A stretch of DNA of 22,748 nt from Calycina herbarum (Eukaryota > Ascomycota > Leotiomycetes > Helotiales > Pezizellaceae): contig LLEY01000335.1 in the NCBI GenBank assembly GCA_001414485.1, positions 1-22,748 on the forward strand, given 5' to 3'. Below the pieces are notes generated by a model that saw only the letters and a program-made list of their open reading frames with translations, was not told where the DNA came from and did no database searches. Of this stretch, positions 1 through 10,914 are shown in pieces (position 1 is the first letter of the stretch; the number at the start of each line of letters is the position of its first letter). A program made the position numbers and the translations under genes.

Positions 1-31
1 CCCCCCCCCCCCCCCCCCCCCCCGCCCCCCC
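1..31. repeat. Poly-C homopolymer at window edge
   Basis: The first 31 bases are all C except one G at position 24. Nothing in the following 150 bases resembles a telomere repeat. This could be a true homopolymer, but a homopolymer at a contig edge is also a common assembly or two-colour sequencing artefact. Confidence 0.85.
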
Positions 32-179
32 GGTCCTCACAATCATTGTATTTCTAAACGTCACTCACCAATATCTTCTCCGGATGTTTCGATGCATCCT
101 CACTATAGTTCAGGTGTGATTATTCTATTTTATCTCATCTAAGTGTTTTGTACAAGTCTAAAAGCTCATATATCGTGTC

Positions 180-1934
180 TCATCTAGCAGCAAGAGTAAC
201 GGGATTCTGAACAACAGGGTATAATGGCATAAACTCCTTGTAAGTCTGCGAGAAGTGTTAGCAACAGACACAATCAACAAGAAGAAAAAGGAAAACTTAC
301 ATTTTGGCAAATTCCGTTCCACTCATTGGTGGTACCAGCAACCAAAGCCGTCTCGTTCCCTGGGACACCCAACTTCACAAATGGTCCACTGGTAGCGGTA
401 GCTTGTTCCCATCCTGGACCTGCACTTGGGTTCTTAATCCAAGCAACGAACCAATCATTGGTAAAATCTGCGAGTGCTTGTTGTTCGGTTGTGACACCAG
501 AGAGGGAATCGAAACACTCGTTGCCTCCCAAGAAAAATGGGATTTCGGTTCCATGGGTTGGAGCGGTACCGGGGACACCAACGACATTGTCGTATGCGCC
601 GAACCATCTATATTCCCATGTGTTTTGAAGACTGGAACGGAGATCAATAAAGAAATCAACGGCACAGTTGAATCTTGCATCTCCGTATTGGGTTCCGGAT
701 TGGAGGGAGGTGCTTGCGAAGTCGGAGGCGTTGTATGCTGCGAGCAGGGTATCGTGGGGGATATGCGCGGAATCTGCGTCGAAGGTTGAGATCCAGCTTG
801 AGAAATCGGTGTTCTCACCTCCGTATACCAGGGAGAAAATGGTTCCTTCGCCGTTGGAGTTTCCGGTCAACAAAGGGATGTTGGAGGGGTATTGACCAGC
901 TGCAAAACTGTTGGTGTATTCTGCTACTGAATATCTGGTTTTGTTGTCTACTGCTGGGACAAACCAGGTGTTTACGCTGCTGTTGAAGGAGGTGGTCTCG
1001 AGGGTGTAGATGTCGATTTCCCGGAGACAGGCGAGGAGGGAGGTAGTGTCTGTGCAACCAACTTCTGCTCCTATCGATTCGAGTCCTACGTTCTGAGGAG
1101 CGTTTCCAGGGCCAGATGCGGCGTTGGCGCTCATTTCGATGGCGCCGACGAGGAAGGTTGAAGGGTTGTTCCAGAGGTAGTGGTCTACTTGCACTCCTCC
1201 TGAGCTGTGGCCTCCGAAGACGATGTGCTCTGGATTTCCACCGAATGCTAGAGAGGATCTTGTTAGGAAATTATGTTTCAACTACCGGAGCGTTTGTTTC
1301 TTACCGGCAATATTGTCATGAATCCAAGTCATCGCCTTCCCCACATCGAGAATTCCAAAGTTTTGGGAAGTTCCATCTAACTCAGCGGAGTTAGGGTATG
1401 CGAAGATACTCTCACGAGTGTTGAAAGTGACAAAGATAACATCCTTTCTTGCGAAATTATTTCCTTGGAGTAACGGGTTGCTGCTTGATCCCGTGACCAT
1501 AGCACCACCATACATATAGACGAACACAGGTAAATTGTCTCCCTCAGCTGGTGCCCAGACATTGAGATTCAAACAATCCTCATCTTGTTGGGAGAAAGAA
1601 GTCCCCGAGATTGCTTGGGGACATGTTGGGCCGTAGGAAGAAGCGTTGAAACTTGTGTATGAAGCTGGGTCTTGGGGTGCTTTCCATCTTTTTTGAGATA
1701 TTAGTTTCTTGGCTTTTGGCAATGATTGGGTGGAACAAACCTATTCTCTCCCCCGGTGGTAGCAGCATATGGGATACCGAGAAACACTGAGTTATCCGAA
1801 CTATCCAAAAATCCCTCTACGAGTCCTTGTGCCACAGTTGCTCGTGGGGTAGTCGTAGCAGAGCAGCTCGATGCCTGGGCAGCAATGGTGACAGTGCAGC
1901 TCAATGCCTGTGCAGCAGCCTGACTCAATCTCAT
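180..1934 (-). CDS. Secreted type-B carboxylesterase / lipase
   Basis: Four exons on the minus strand: 1934-1741, 1687-1305, 1247-301, 245-180, giving 529 aa. The introns (53, 57 and 55 bp) have donors GTTTGT, GTAAGA and GTAAGT, with CTAAT/CTAAC branch sites, and all junctions keep frame. The last intron is easy to miss: reading through it ends at 274, whereas splicing adds a 21-residue tail. The N-terminus looks like a signal peptide. An EDCLNLNVWAP block and an oxyanion-hole-type MYGGAMV segment are followed by the nucleophile elbow GGHSSGG (Ser about 207). The acid is probably Glu about 326 in GNSNGEG and the base His about 424 in PTHGTEIPFF. Length fits the alpha/beta-hydrolase COesterase family (about 500-560 aa). 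It probably hydrolyses ester or lipid substrates outside the cell; the substrate is unknown. The elbow has His-Ser where Glu-Ser-Ala is usual. Confidence 0.92.
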
Positions 1935-2060
1935 CTTGACGAGATTTATATTAAAAAAAATGAACAGGGGAAAACGATCCTCGATCCAAGCTAGGAAGAT
2001 TAAAGAAAGTCTGAAGGATGATCGATGACGGGAAAGAAAGAAGAGAGAAGAAGAACAGGC
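1935..2060 (-). promoter_or_regulatory. Putative carboxylesterase promoter / 5' leader
   Basis: Upstream of the carboxylesterase ATG at 1934, the coding (minus) strand has a strong pyrimidine tract at about 2056-2030 made of repeated CTT/TCTTT. Such CT-rich tracts are common just upstream of fungal transcription starts. No clear TATA box was identified. The ATG context (-3 A) is acceptable. Confidence 0.35.
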
Positions 2061-5000
2061 ATCATTTCATATACAGAACGACCCCTCGTAGCACGCGCGT
2101 TGAGATTCTGCTCTTGGCAATGTAATCTCCAGGCGAGGGGCAATGAGGGCCTGGGTGGGAAATGCGAAAAGATGGGTTGACACTATTGAATTTTGCAGGG
2201 TTCATTCCTCTTTTGATCTGTAATGCCTGTTTTGTATCCACGTTTCGGGCAATTTGTAGGGCAATTGAATTCTGGGGCTCCACCTTTTGCTGGATGGTAA
2301 AAGGCCCGGTCGATTCTCTGACGGATTGTGATCGCGTTTAGAATTTGGCAGTGAGGGGAGTTCTTTTCAAAGAAATGTAAGGGACAACTTCGGGTTTTCA
2401 TTCGATTCTTTCATTTGGAAAATGCTTCGAAGTTTCTAATAATTGTCCAACTTAACATATCAAAGATGCGACTACCGTGAAAGGGCCTCTGAACGGTAGA
2501 CAAGACCTTAAAATCCACAGATTTTTTAACTTTCTGTTCAACTGCTTTTTTGCACAGGGATGAACCGTGCTATCGGAAATAATGGGGTTCACTGAAAAGT
2601 ATCGAGCCCTGCTCTTACCTCGGGCATTTGAGATGTTTTATGGAGAAGGGACGTCAGAAGAACCATGGAACCTTTGGAACGTGGTTTTTGGACCCCACTT
2701 ATAGCACCTCATTCGAATGGTTTGAACTTTGAAGCGATTGACGATGTGTGTTTTGGAGAAGCGACATTTTGAAAGAATGAGTTGGGAAATGGACCACTTA
2801 TGTGCGTCCTGAGGGGCAAACGGGAACTGTCTGCGAGAAATCGATATTTTGACTTATTGCATGAACTAGTTGTGTCTTTAAAGACTCGCGGAACTTCCGT
2901 TGAGATGTGGGAGGATTACTCGCCGATGACTAAGTTTGGACGGTTGGTGAAGTCCTCGCTTAAAAGTTCGCTCAATCACTTTCGTATCACTCACTTACTC
3001 AAAAATCGCAATGCGACTTAACCCCTATCAAAACGACCTATTTCTTGCTCGATTTAAGGAATGGTGCTCGAAGCAAATACTTCGTAGTGTACTTTTTACC
3101 TTGCCTTGTCTATAATAATACTCGGCCTTAGAGTTATAGAAAAGTAACGAACCAGAGGCTCTCTAGCAACCCGGGGTGGCTTATAACACAGGGTGACAGT
3201 CCTCCGCATTTCTCCTGGCTATCTCCGCTGTTTGACTTCGCAGAGGACCTGTACGCCACGCAGCACACCTCCAACGTTGACGAGGCTGAAACTTTGTAAG
3301 AGACTTCGGAGTCCGGATTTCAACGAAGCCGGTATTGACAGACACTTTGCCTCTCGTAGCTCGCCTTTCATTCCCGGGTTTGGCAGCAAAAAAAGGGAAG
3401 ATCTTTGTAACGTATGGCAAAGTCTTGAGATTTTGAAATCGTACGAGGAAGTTGTATTGAATGGTGTTGTAGTGGTAGACATACGATCGAGATCGAAGCT
3501 AATAGTTATGCATCTGTTTTGGAATTGGACCCCTTAATTCTTGTTTTATGAAGAAATCCTCAATCTCCGTGATATGCCCCCCTTTTCGGTGGCTTAGCCG
3601 AAGGATTGGCCCGTCGGTAAGTGGGGAGGGAGACGTAAGTGGGGGAAGGGTAAACATCGGTCTTCACAAAACATGCCATCTTATGCAAGAGACAGTCAAA
3701 CTTTCAAAAACCGGAACCTTCATCCAAGCTAAAAGGGGAAGCTGAGAAGTTTTTCCGCGGCGCCGTTGAGCCTGCCAATTGCACAATGCAAATGTTGTGT
3801 TGTTGGACATGTTCATAACTTCTCCCCATCCCGAGGTCGGCAAAGATGTTGTGGGGACATATATGATCTGCAAAACTCAAAATTTGAGACTGCGGTTTGC
3901 ATGGCAAAGTAAATCTAGATCTTTGATCTCCGGGTTCTTTACACCGAAGATCAGACTTTTGCAAACAACTGACAATACCGTGATGTTGCGGTTTACACAC
4001 GCTCTCCCAGTATTTCCCTTTCGAGCCAAATGTGCAACGCATAATGAGTTTCTATTAACGAGACGCGTTTATATTGCCAAGTTTTCAGTACTGGGTTGCA
4101 ATATATCAATATATCGCGAAACCCGCCTAGACGGAGTAGATTACTTGATCAAGCTGTTTATCCCTCGTGTTGCTTAGTCGCATCTCCTGAGCTGCTTTAT
4201 CTTCTGATTGCAGTTGGTCAAAGAGGGGTACGGGATGTCTAAGCGTAAGGAATACAGTTTGCCAAGGGAACTTCCATGCAGTTTCTAACGTCATCTTAAA
4301 ACGAGATTTAGTTATATTCCCTGGCATGTGGAGGAAAGAGCCAATAGGAAACTACGGAAAAGTCTCCACGCACAAGCTGGCGGGTTCTTCCCATGATGGC
4401 GTTCGAGGGTTTCCTGGGGTAGCGTCAAGATTTGCCTTCCCCAACCCTTGCAATGCGACCTAGAAGTGGGGCATTCCATTACCATCGTTGTTTCTTTCTC
4501 TTCAGGTTGTGAAAGATAGTTGACATTTGCGTACACCATTGTTTCTCCTTCATGGAAATAATTGTTCCGAATTCCCACTATTTGGGGTTCGGATACTTTC
4601 GTATTTAATCCCAATTCTCTTGGCGTCTGGAGCCCTTTTACTCATAGAACCCACAAGGAAGCGGCGCAATCCGTCAAATCCCCAATTATTCTGCAAGAAT
4701 TGTTACCAAAGCACGCGGCAAGACGCTCTTTACAGGGTAAGTGAAAGGTACTTCCTGGTGTACCATCGGCTCATATCATTCGGTAAGAACCCTTGTTTTT
4801 CTCCGCAAAATACCACACTATGCTCAAGCTGTCACATATTGCGATTTCAATATTCACTCAGAGACTTCACGATGTGTGTGTGATGATTGGTAGTAAGTTC
4901 CTTGTACCTAAACCAAGAGATTATAAGACAACGTTCACTGGACTTGCTTACAGGGTGCGTTTTGGTAGGGTTCTTCCTCGAAGCTGGGAAAATCGAAGCG

Positions 5001-5539
5001 AGGATTTCTGTTACAAACCCATTAAGAAATAACACAGTTTCATAATTGAACTCATTTTTCAAGTGGCTACCATTCCCGATCATCTAGCGAAAACTTCATC
5101 TGATCAAGTGCTAGAGGGGAAAATCCCTGTAATTACTAGAACCAAAGTTCACTTCAATAATATCATCACTATTGCGCATGTTCTCCCAAATCCCACCTCC
5201 CTCAACAAACTTCAAAGTCTGTGGGCCCCAATTATCACATCGAAGCACACATCGAAGCACACTTCTAAGACTCCACAACTTCCCTGCGTTACCGAGGCCC
5301 CAATGTACTAGGATGTTGCAAGTGCCGGGTCGCCAGATAGGTCAGGATAACATCGCCGCGTTTCGAAGGAGAAGAAGTTGGAACAAAAAACTCATCCAAG
5401 GGTCCAGTCTGTATTAAAGGCTGAAGTGCCCCCAAATCGGTTCATACACGGTGGGCCTTTTGATTCGATCCACTTCTGGCTAATCATTTCCCCATCACGT
5501 ACGAAGTGAAGACACGACAATCGATTGAAAATCATCATT
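2061..5539. other. Gene-poor interval, no supported gene
   Basis: About 3.5 kb with only short open frames on both strands (for example 3193-3537 plus against 3181-3420 minus, and 3779-4177 plus against 3704-4042 minus). None shows a recognisable domain, convincing splice chain or signal peptide. A small direct repeat (CGAAGCACACWT, twice) lies at about 5240-5263. No tRNA or rRNA was recognised. Confidence 0.6.
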
Positions 5540-7043
5540 ATGGCATCCGAAGCGGTGGATATGAATGTTGGACTTGGCCAAGTTGTAAGAGATTCTCAAA
5601 TGACAAGCAACAGACTTTGGGAAGGAACTAACTTCCATAGATTTCTTGGTACATCTGTACGGTCGTGGCTTGCATCTTTTTGGGAGCACGATTGTTCGTG
5701 AAATGGAGAAAGTTCGGCGTCTGGAACGTCGACGATGCATTTCTCTTACTTGCAGCCTCATGTCTAATTGGGGATTTGGGGATTCAACATTACATGTGGA
5801 ATGAAGGTAGAGCTTTACCTTCCAGTGTGCGTCTGGGAGAGTTTTGGCTTACTAGAAGATAGGAATGGCTCGACCTCAAACTGCAAGTAATGAGAACTTT
5901 ATTCATATCATGCAGGTAAGATCTGTAATCTTTCAATCGCCAACAAAAGACTTGTGCTAATCTTCCAAGATGATTATTCCGGGATCGACATTATACGTCA
6001 CTTCAATCTGGGCGATCAAAGTTGCTCTGGTCCTTTTCTATAAGCGAATTGCAGCAAGGACAAAGTTGCAAACAGTTTATAATTGCTTGCTTGGTTTTTT
6101 GGCTGTAAGCTGGCTGGTCATATTCTTCGATATCGTTTTCCAGTGCTACCCAATTGAGAGAAAATGGTCCCATGTTCCTAGTCGTAAGAGAGCTACTATA
6201 TCATTCCAGGAGTTTCAAGTATTGATATTATCCAGAGCAATGTTCTCAAAAAGCGTCCGATATCAACTACTGGATTACTATCTTGCGTGAGTGCATCCGT
6301 TATTTGTAGCGATGACTTTCACTAACCCCTCGCAGTCAATATATTTTCTGATGTGATCAGTAAGTCTTGAAATAATACGGAACCGCCAAGTTGCAAATAC
6401 TAATATCAACCAACAGTTATCAGTCTTCCAATATCGATGGTCTTGAAGCTCAAGATGCCGATGAAACAAAAGCTCGGGGTAGCAGCCATGTTTGCACTGG
6501 GATTTTTCGTCGTCATTTCAAGTAGTGAGTTCATTCATCCTCTCTCCAAGTGACCGATTTTAACATATGCGACCTAGTTATTCGAGCATATTATTCGAAG
6601 AAGGGCGAAACCATGTTGACATGCACTGTAAGCATGGTGGAAACTGCAATTTCGATCATTGCCGCATCACTTCCGGGTAAGTCTTGTTGCAACCCATATA
6701 TGGCAGCTTAGAAACTTAAAGCTAACCCTCGATATCCTCAGTCTTTCGAGCCCTTCTTTCCGGCGGCCTAAACACGAGAACTGGAGCATCCGCATACAAC
6801 AAATCCTACGAATTATCCTCCACGGCCAAAATCTCGAGCAGGCCCCGCAGTACGAATATGAGTGCATTGAGACACATGAAGAAGGCGAGCGAATCCGAGG
6901 ACGAATTATTCAATAACGATAAAGTAGAGGGAGGACAACCGTTACCAGGTCTTGATTCCATTGCAGTAACGAAGGAATTTCGGGTGTCGGAAAGCACAAT
7001 GCCACCACCAGGCATGTCATTGAGAAAGATGAATAATTTTTAA
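5540..7043 (+). CDS. Rhodopsin-domain (PTH11-like) integral membrane protein
   Basis: Nine exons on the plus strand: 5540-5584, 5641-5806, 5863-5915, 5970-6183, 6236-6286, 6336-6359, 6417-6524, 6578-6676, 6742-7043, giving 353 aa. Each intron is 49-65 bp with a GT donor and AG acceptor, and every junction keeps frame. The protein matches the fungal rhodopsin-domain family: an Arg at the end of an early membrane helix (R32), then DD (46-47) before the next helix; LYVTSIWAIKVALVLFYKRI; a Cys/Tyr-Trp segment leading to LNIFSDVI; then VETAISIIAASLPVFR near the last helix. The roughly 100-residue polar tail is probably cytosolic. Relatives include PTH11-type receptors implicated in surface or nutrient sensing; no ligand can be assigned here. 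The start at 5540 has A at -3 and leaves a 15-aa N-terminus, so the first helix may be incomplete. Exon 6 is only 24 nt. Confidence 0.85.
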
Positions 7044-8124
7044 GAAGAGACGAGGGAGAGTAAGCAGATTGGATATTCTGCTACGTGCCTGTAGGAATTC
7101 TTTGGCGCCGAGAGTCTAGTCGACTATTTATATTATTATACCCATTATTTTGAATTGAATACGAACCATGTAGTTGACTCAGCCCATCTATAATGCAATT
7201 TGTGAATGAAATCCCACTACTTTGCTGTGCTTTGTTCACGAACCATGCAATTCTATCTAGATCTACATCATCCTGATTCTTTTAATCAACATAGTTATTC
7301 TAACCAAACCCCATTATAATATACTAAAAGATATACGTTAAAAAGTACATATTTGACCTCTTTTTCTAGTCAAGTAAACAAGGTAACGTTGCTTTAGAAT
7401 AACTGTAAGTACTAAGCCTATCCACCTGTTTTATAAGTCATTTTATATTCGTGTTGAATAATTAGGGAAAGAACGAGCAGACCACGGGTATACCATGTTA
7501 TGGTGTAAGTATGCCACTCCTATCAAACGCGCCTTATTTGGCTTCCTTCCCCACAGTGACAACAACATGAGCACTCCTATCGAGAGAGTGGAGATCGCAC
7601 CGAAAACACTCTCGCATGCTCAGTGATCGAACCCTCACTCGTTGCACCCTCGCCTTCGCCTGCTGTTAATTTCATATTTTTCGAGGCTGGCATACCCACA
7701 TACAAAAGCAGTAGACCTGTTCTATGATTCATTTTTAATAAAGTTTTATTTCGTCATATATTTCCAACCCGCTACTAAAATGGCTTATCATAACCCTAAA
7801 TCCGTTTGCTCACTAGCTTTTGACAAGACCTCTCACCAGTAAAGGCTTCACTTCACCTCTCCTGCTAACTTCCGAACCTCTGGCTAAGTTCCAAATACCA
7901 CACTAGCAATACATGAGGCAGATACGACGAGAGACCGAGGAAGAATGAAGAATACCTTTTCGCTAAACCCTATATTTTCCCAAAATGATCCAGTTCTAGA
8001 CAGTTTCCCTTCGCTGCCCAATCCCTCGTTCGATATCTCTGTCTGACTGACTTCCACTGTTGACCCTGCTGATCTGATTCGGGCCCAGATTTCTTTTAAA
8101 CTTGTTAGCCAGGGTTCTCGAGAT
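7044..8124. other. Intergenic, AT-rich, no supported gene
   Basis: After the TAA at 7041-7043 the sequence is AT-rich with scattered short frames. A 66-codon plus-strand frame at 7642-7842 has no recognisable features. No RNA gene or repeat array was recognised. Confidence 0.5.
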
Positions 8125-9307
8125 TTATAAGTTATACCAACCTTTCCACTCCGTTCGTTCCATGATCGACAGTTCTTCGGGACCTTCAGTTCCCTCAGAG
8201 TCCAAAATACCCTCAGTTGAATCCTCTTTCCTCACTCTGCCCCGAGTGCCGAACAATCTCGTCCCACGGCATCGACATAGTGTTTCTCGTGATTTTCTTG
8301 CACACCTGGAGTACGTTTCCTTGGTTTGCTCCCCTTGCTTGGTGACAAAGTTGCTGTGGTCTCGCTGTGGGTACAAAAAGTACTTGTCGAATAAAGTTGC
8401 GAGGAACACAAATGCAGACCCGACAGCTGGCGCCCATTGACCTATAGCAGATATCCCCTCTTGTTGTGGTAAACCGAGTAAAGAAACAGTCTCCCATAGC
8501 AGTGCCCAAAGGAGGATTATCGAAGGCATGGCCCAATTGTTGATGGCTTTTGATGTTAACCTCTTTAAACATTTCCTCCCCCCACAAGTTTTCAGGTTCT
8601 TCGTCCTACAACTGGGCAGGCATTACAACTAAGTAGGAAAAAGCCCTTTTATAAAGATGAGCAGCCTTAGCTAGCGATAAGTCTATCTCTTAGCCTAGTC
8701 CATTCATTAGAGGTATCAAAGGTAGCTGGTAACAAAAAGCTTGAGCCTTAATAGCGACAGAACGTAGATACAGTAGAACCGTAGCCCTTACCTCCGCCTG
8801 ACCATGTAACTCCGCGTAGAAGCAAACGGATACAACCACCTATCCCTAGCGTAGCTAAGGATCCAGCTAAGACGACTTCTACGAACCCCTCGAAACGTGT
8901 AGTCCGATCAAAAGCGGAGCGGAAGGTTGTAAGCAATCTAATAACCAGGAGCTCTGCAAAACCTCAGGGCGTATTGAAGAGACAGCCTGTAAAGACTACA
9001 CGGGGGAAGGCAAGAAAAAAGTAAATAATAACATACCCAACGGAGCCTTCTATATTTAATATGCTGTCTTGTCTTTCATAAAGCTCTTTACCTAGCGTTT
9101 ACGATAGAGAAAATTTACTGAGTATTAGCTTCCACAATCGGGCACGCCCTTTCTGCCATCGCCCATTAGTGCTAATAGGCAGCCTCAGCCAGTGGCAGAC
9201 ACAGCAACAAATGGTTGTTTGGGGTCTTTCATGTAGGAGATTTGGTAGTTGTCTTCGGTGTTGAAAGATTTTTGGGAGAAGGAGATGGAGCATGTCACGA
9301 GAGGCAT
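8125..9307 (-). pseudogene. Decayed fungal membrane-protein locus
   Basis: Three protein-like fragments lie in the same orientation. (1) From an ATG at 9307 a 40-residue stretch (SFSQKSFNTEDNYQISYMKD, then KQPFVAVSATG) ends at TGA 9187-9185. (2) At 8936-8748 a hydrophobic helix (EVVLAGSLATLGIGGCIRLL) is embedded in a frame that also reads open just upstream. (3) At about 8610-8125 a frame begins EEPENLWGEEMFK, needs a one-base shift near 8562, and continues as LTSKAINNWAMPSI, two hydrophobic helices (about WALLWETVSLLGL and APAVGSAFVFLATLF), and a polar tail. The order suggests a soluble N-terminus followed by about three membrane helices. I do not recognise a functional family. The fragments may belong to one decayed gene or to neighbouring relics; part of the disruption could be unrecognised introns. 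Confidence 0.45.
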
Positions 9308-9324
9308 CTTACAATTCTTTCTCA

Positions 9325-9343
9325 CGTTCCCCTATGGGGAACG
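9325..9343. repeat. Perfect 8-bp hairpin
   Basis: CGTTCCCC and GGGGAACG are exact inverted repeats around a three-base TAT loop, 18 bp upstream of the ATG of the minus-strand relic that starts at 9307. No T tract follows, and its role is unknown. Confidence 0.6.
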
Positions 9344-9938
9344 CGACCGCAACGTTTCAAGAAGAGTCTGTAGGACCTCTGGAGGTGCAAAAACAATCTC
9401 TTAATGGGGAGCGGATACATGGCAGAACATACAAACAGTATTCCTAGACAGAATATACGTACAAACACAGAAGCATAGTTCATTGGTTGGAATTAAAGAC
9501 GGGATTCAAATCAAAGCCAGTGATCTTAATTTGCCCTCCTTGCCCCACCACTCCATTTCCAGACGTGACTCGTTTTGACGCAGCAATTGATTAATAATTC
9601 GCTCTTTATCTTCGGTCCCAAACATGCTAACCATCGTTATCCATCTTTCGCTTTTTGGTAGCTGTGAGGGTTCCTTCCAGAGGGAGAATGGAAGAGTGAT
9701 CGTTATCTTTCTTTTGCTTTTTTAGAGGTATGGTGGTATCTTGGAGTAGGGGGCCGTATAGTATAGAATAACAACGGCTTTAATCACATCCCTCAACTAA
9801 ATTCCCAGCTTCCACTGCCAACCAACTCTTGCTGATCTCCAAAACTCGACGTACTTCCTAAGTTCATGGCTAAATGAAGCTCCTCGCTGTCAACGAGTGC
9901 ATTATACCTGAATCTAGTCTACAGGGCTAGAAGAAATA
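9344..9938. other. Intergenic, no supported gene
   Basis: No protein-like frame, RNA gene or repeat was recognised in this 595-base stretch. Confidence 0.5.
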
Positions 9939-10559
9939 ATGACGCATAGATTCTGCAATCTTCCTACAAAGATATTGTTTTGGTTTTTTGAAGCCGTTCA
10001 TTCCGAATATGCCCAAGGACGCGTGTACTGGCTGGTCATTCACCTCCAGAAAGTTGCAATGGCTGCTAGAAAGCGTCTCAGAATTGCAGTGCCGGGTCTA
10101 AGTTTCGAACTAGACTGTACAGAGGGAGTCAAGCTGGTAGAGGTCCCGGCTATGCGATTCCAGCTCCAGGTCAATATAAAGGAGTTAGGGGAGCAAGAGT
10201 TCACCATTGAGGTTCAAGTCGGAACAGACGAGGTACACGATATATTGCCTGGCCTACCTTCTGATCGAGCTAACAGGGGCTAGAATGATACGCCAGACGT
10301 TCGCACAGTTATGGACTTGATCTGCAAGATAGTCGACGCTATTGAGATAAGTTATCCTGAGCACGAAAGAGAGAGTCTTAACAGCCACGAAGAACTCAAG
10401 ATGCTTGCCCTGCTTCCGGCCTTGTTTGATCGTTATTCAGTAACGTGTAAAACAACGACCCAGCAAGAAGCAGCAGATACCTGGTGTCGCCTTATCAAAG
10501 AAAACGACCAGAAACGAAACATTGCCCAGGAATTGAGAGAAAGCGTATTGGAGGGGTAA
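9939..10559 (+). pseudogene. Unknown ORF with one internal TAG
   Basis: A single plus-strand frame runs from ATG 9939 to TAA 10557-10559, broken only by TAG at 10281-10283. Both sides read like one protein of 206 codons. The first part contains NLPTKILFWFFEAV, loosely like the LPxEIL start of an F-box, then a charged beta-like segment around FELDCTEGVKLVEV and LQVNIKELGEQEFTIEVQVG. The second part is helix-like: VMDLICKIVDAIEISYPEH, then ALLPALFDRYSVTC and ADTWCRLIKENDQKRN. The TAG is one C-to-T change from CAG. An intron across it is possible but I see no convincing short donor and acceptor pair. Function not recognised; the F-box resemblance is weak. The start is uncertain; a later ATG lies at about 10059. 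Confidence 0.45.
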
Positions 10560-10914
10560 ACATGGATTTAGAAGGAGACGGGAGCAATATTGACTTTTAA
10601 GTTGGCGTCGACACTGCAGATTGCAACTTAACAATCAATAGTAACCGGTTAATGCTTCTGATATTTGATCTTTTGTTGCATTGCTAACGTTTTTTTTTTC
10701 CAGATAGGAATGAATGTTGGATTAGGTCGTTAGGAAGAGGTGATGAGATTAGATAATACATGGATGGGTGGATGATATGGTTAGTTTCCTAGCTCGACTT
10801 TAGGAGATATCGATGTGACCAGTGTCATACTTTAGGGTGGATTGAACAGTAAGAATGAGCGAGAGAACAACGGATGTCCTCTGGTCTATCTATGCTCAAC
10901 CCACCAGGAGCACA
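10560..10914. other. Intergenic with an intron-like segment
   Basis: Mostly featureless. A GTAACC at about 10641 is followed by GCTAAC, a T-rich run and CCAG at about 10703, which looks like a small spliceosomal intron. It could be a 3'-UTR intron or a lost terminal exon of the preceding ORF. Confidence 0.3.

Noticed and set aside
1..60. Telomere
   Set aside because: Poly-C with no TTAGGG or CCCTAA repeats.
304..1394. Several open frames on the plus strand (304-789, 675-986, 1116-1394) and alternate minus frames
   Set aside because: They lie over the exons of the minus-strand carboxylesterase, which has clear family motifs and spliced frame continuity.
3181..3537. Overlapping plus (114 codons) and minus (79 and 87 codons) frames
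   Set aside because: No domain, no splice support, and open on both strands with similar length, so no reason to prefer one.
3704..4177. Plus 132-codon and minus 112-codon frames
   Set aside because: They overlap each other and neither has a recognisable motif, signal peptide or membrane pattern.
7560..7650. tRNA-like stretch with GATCGAACCCT
   Set aside because: No acceptor stem, D-arm or anticodon arm could be folded around it.
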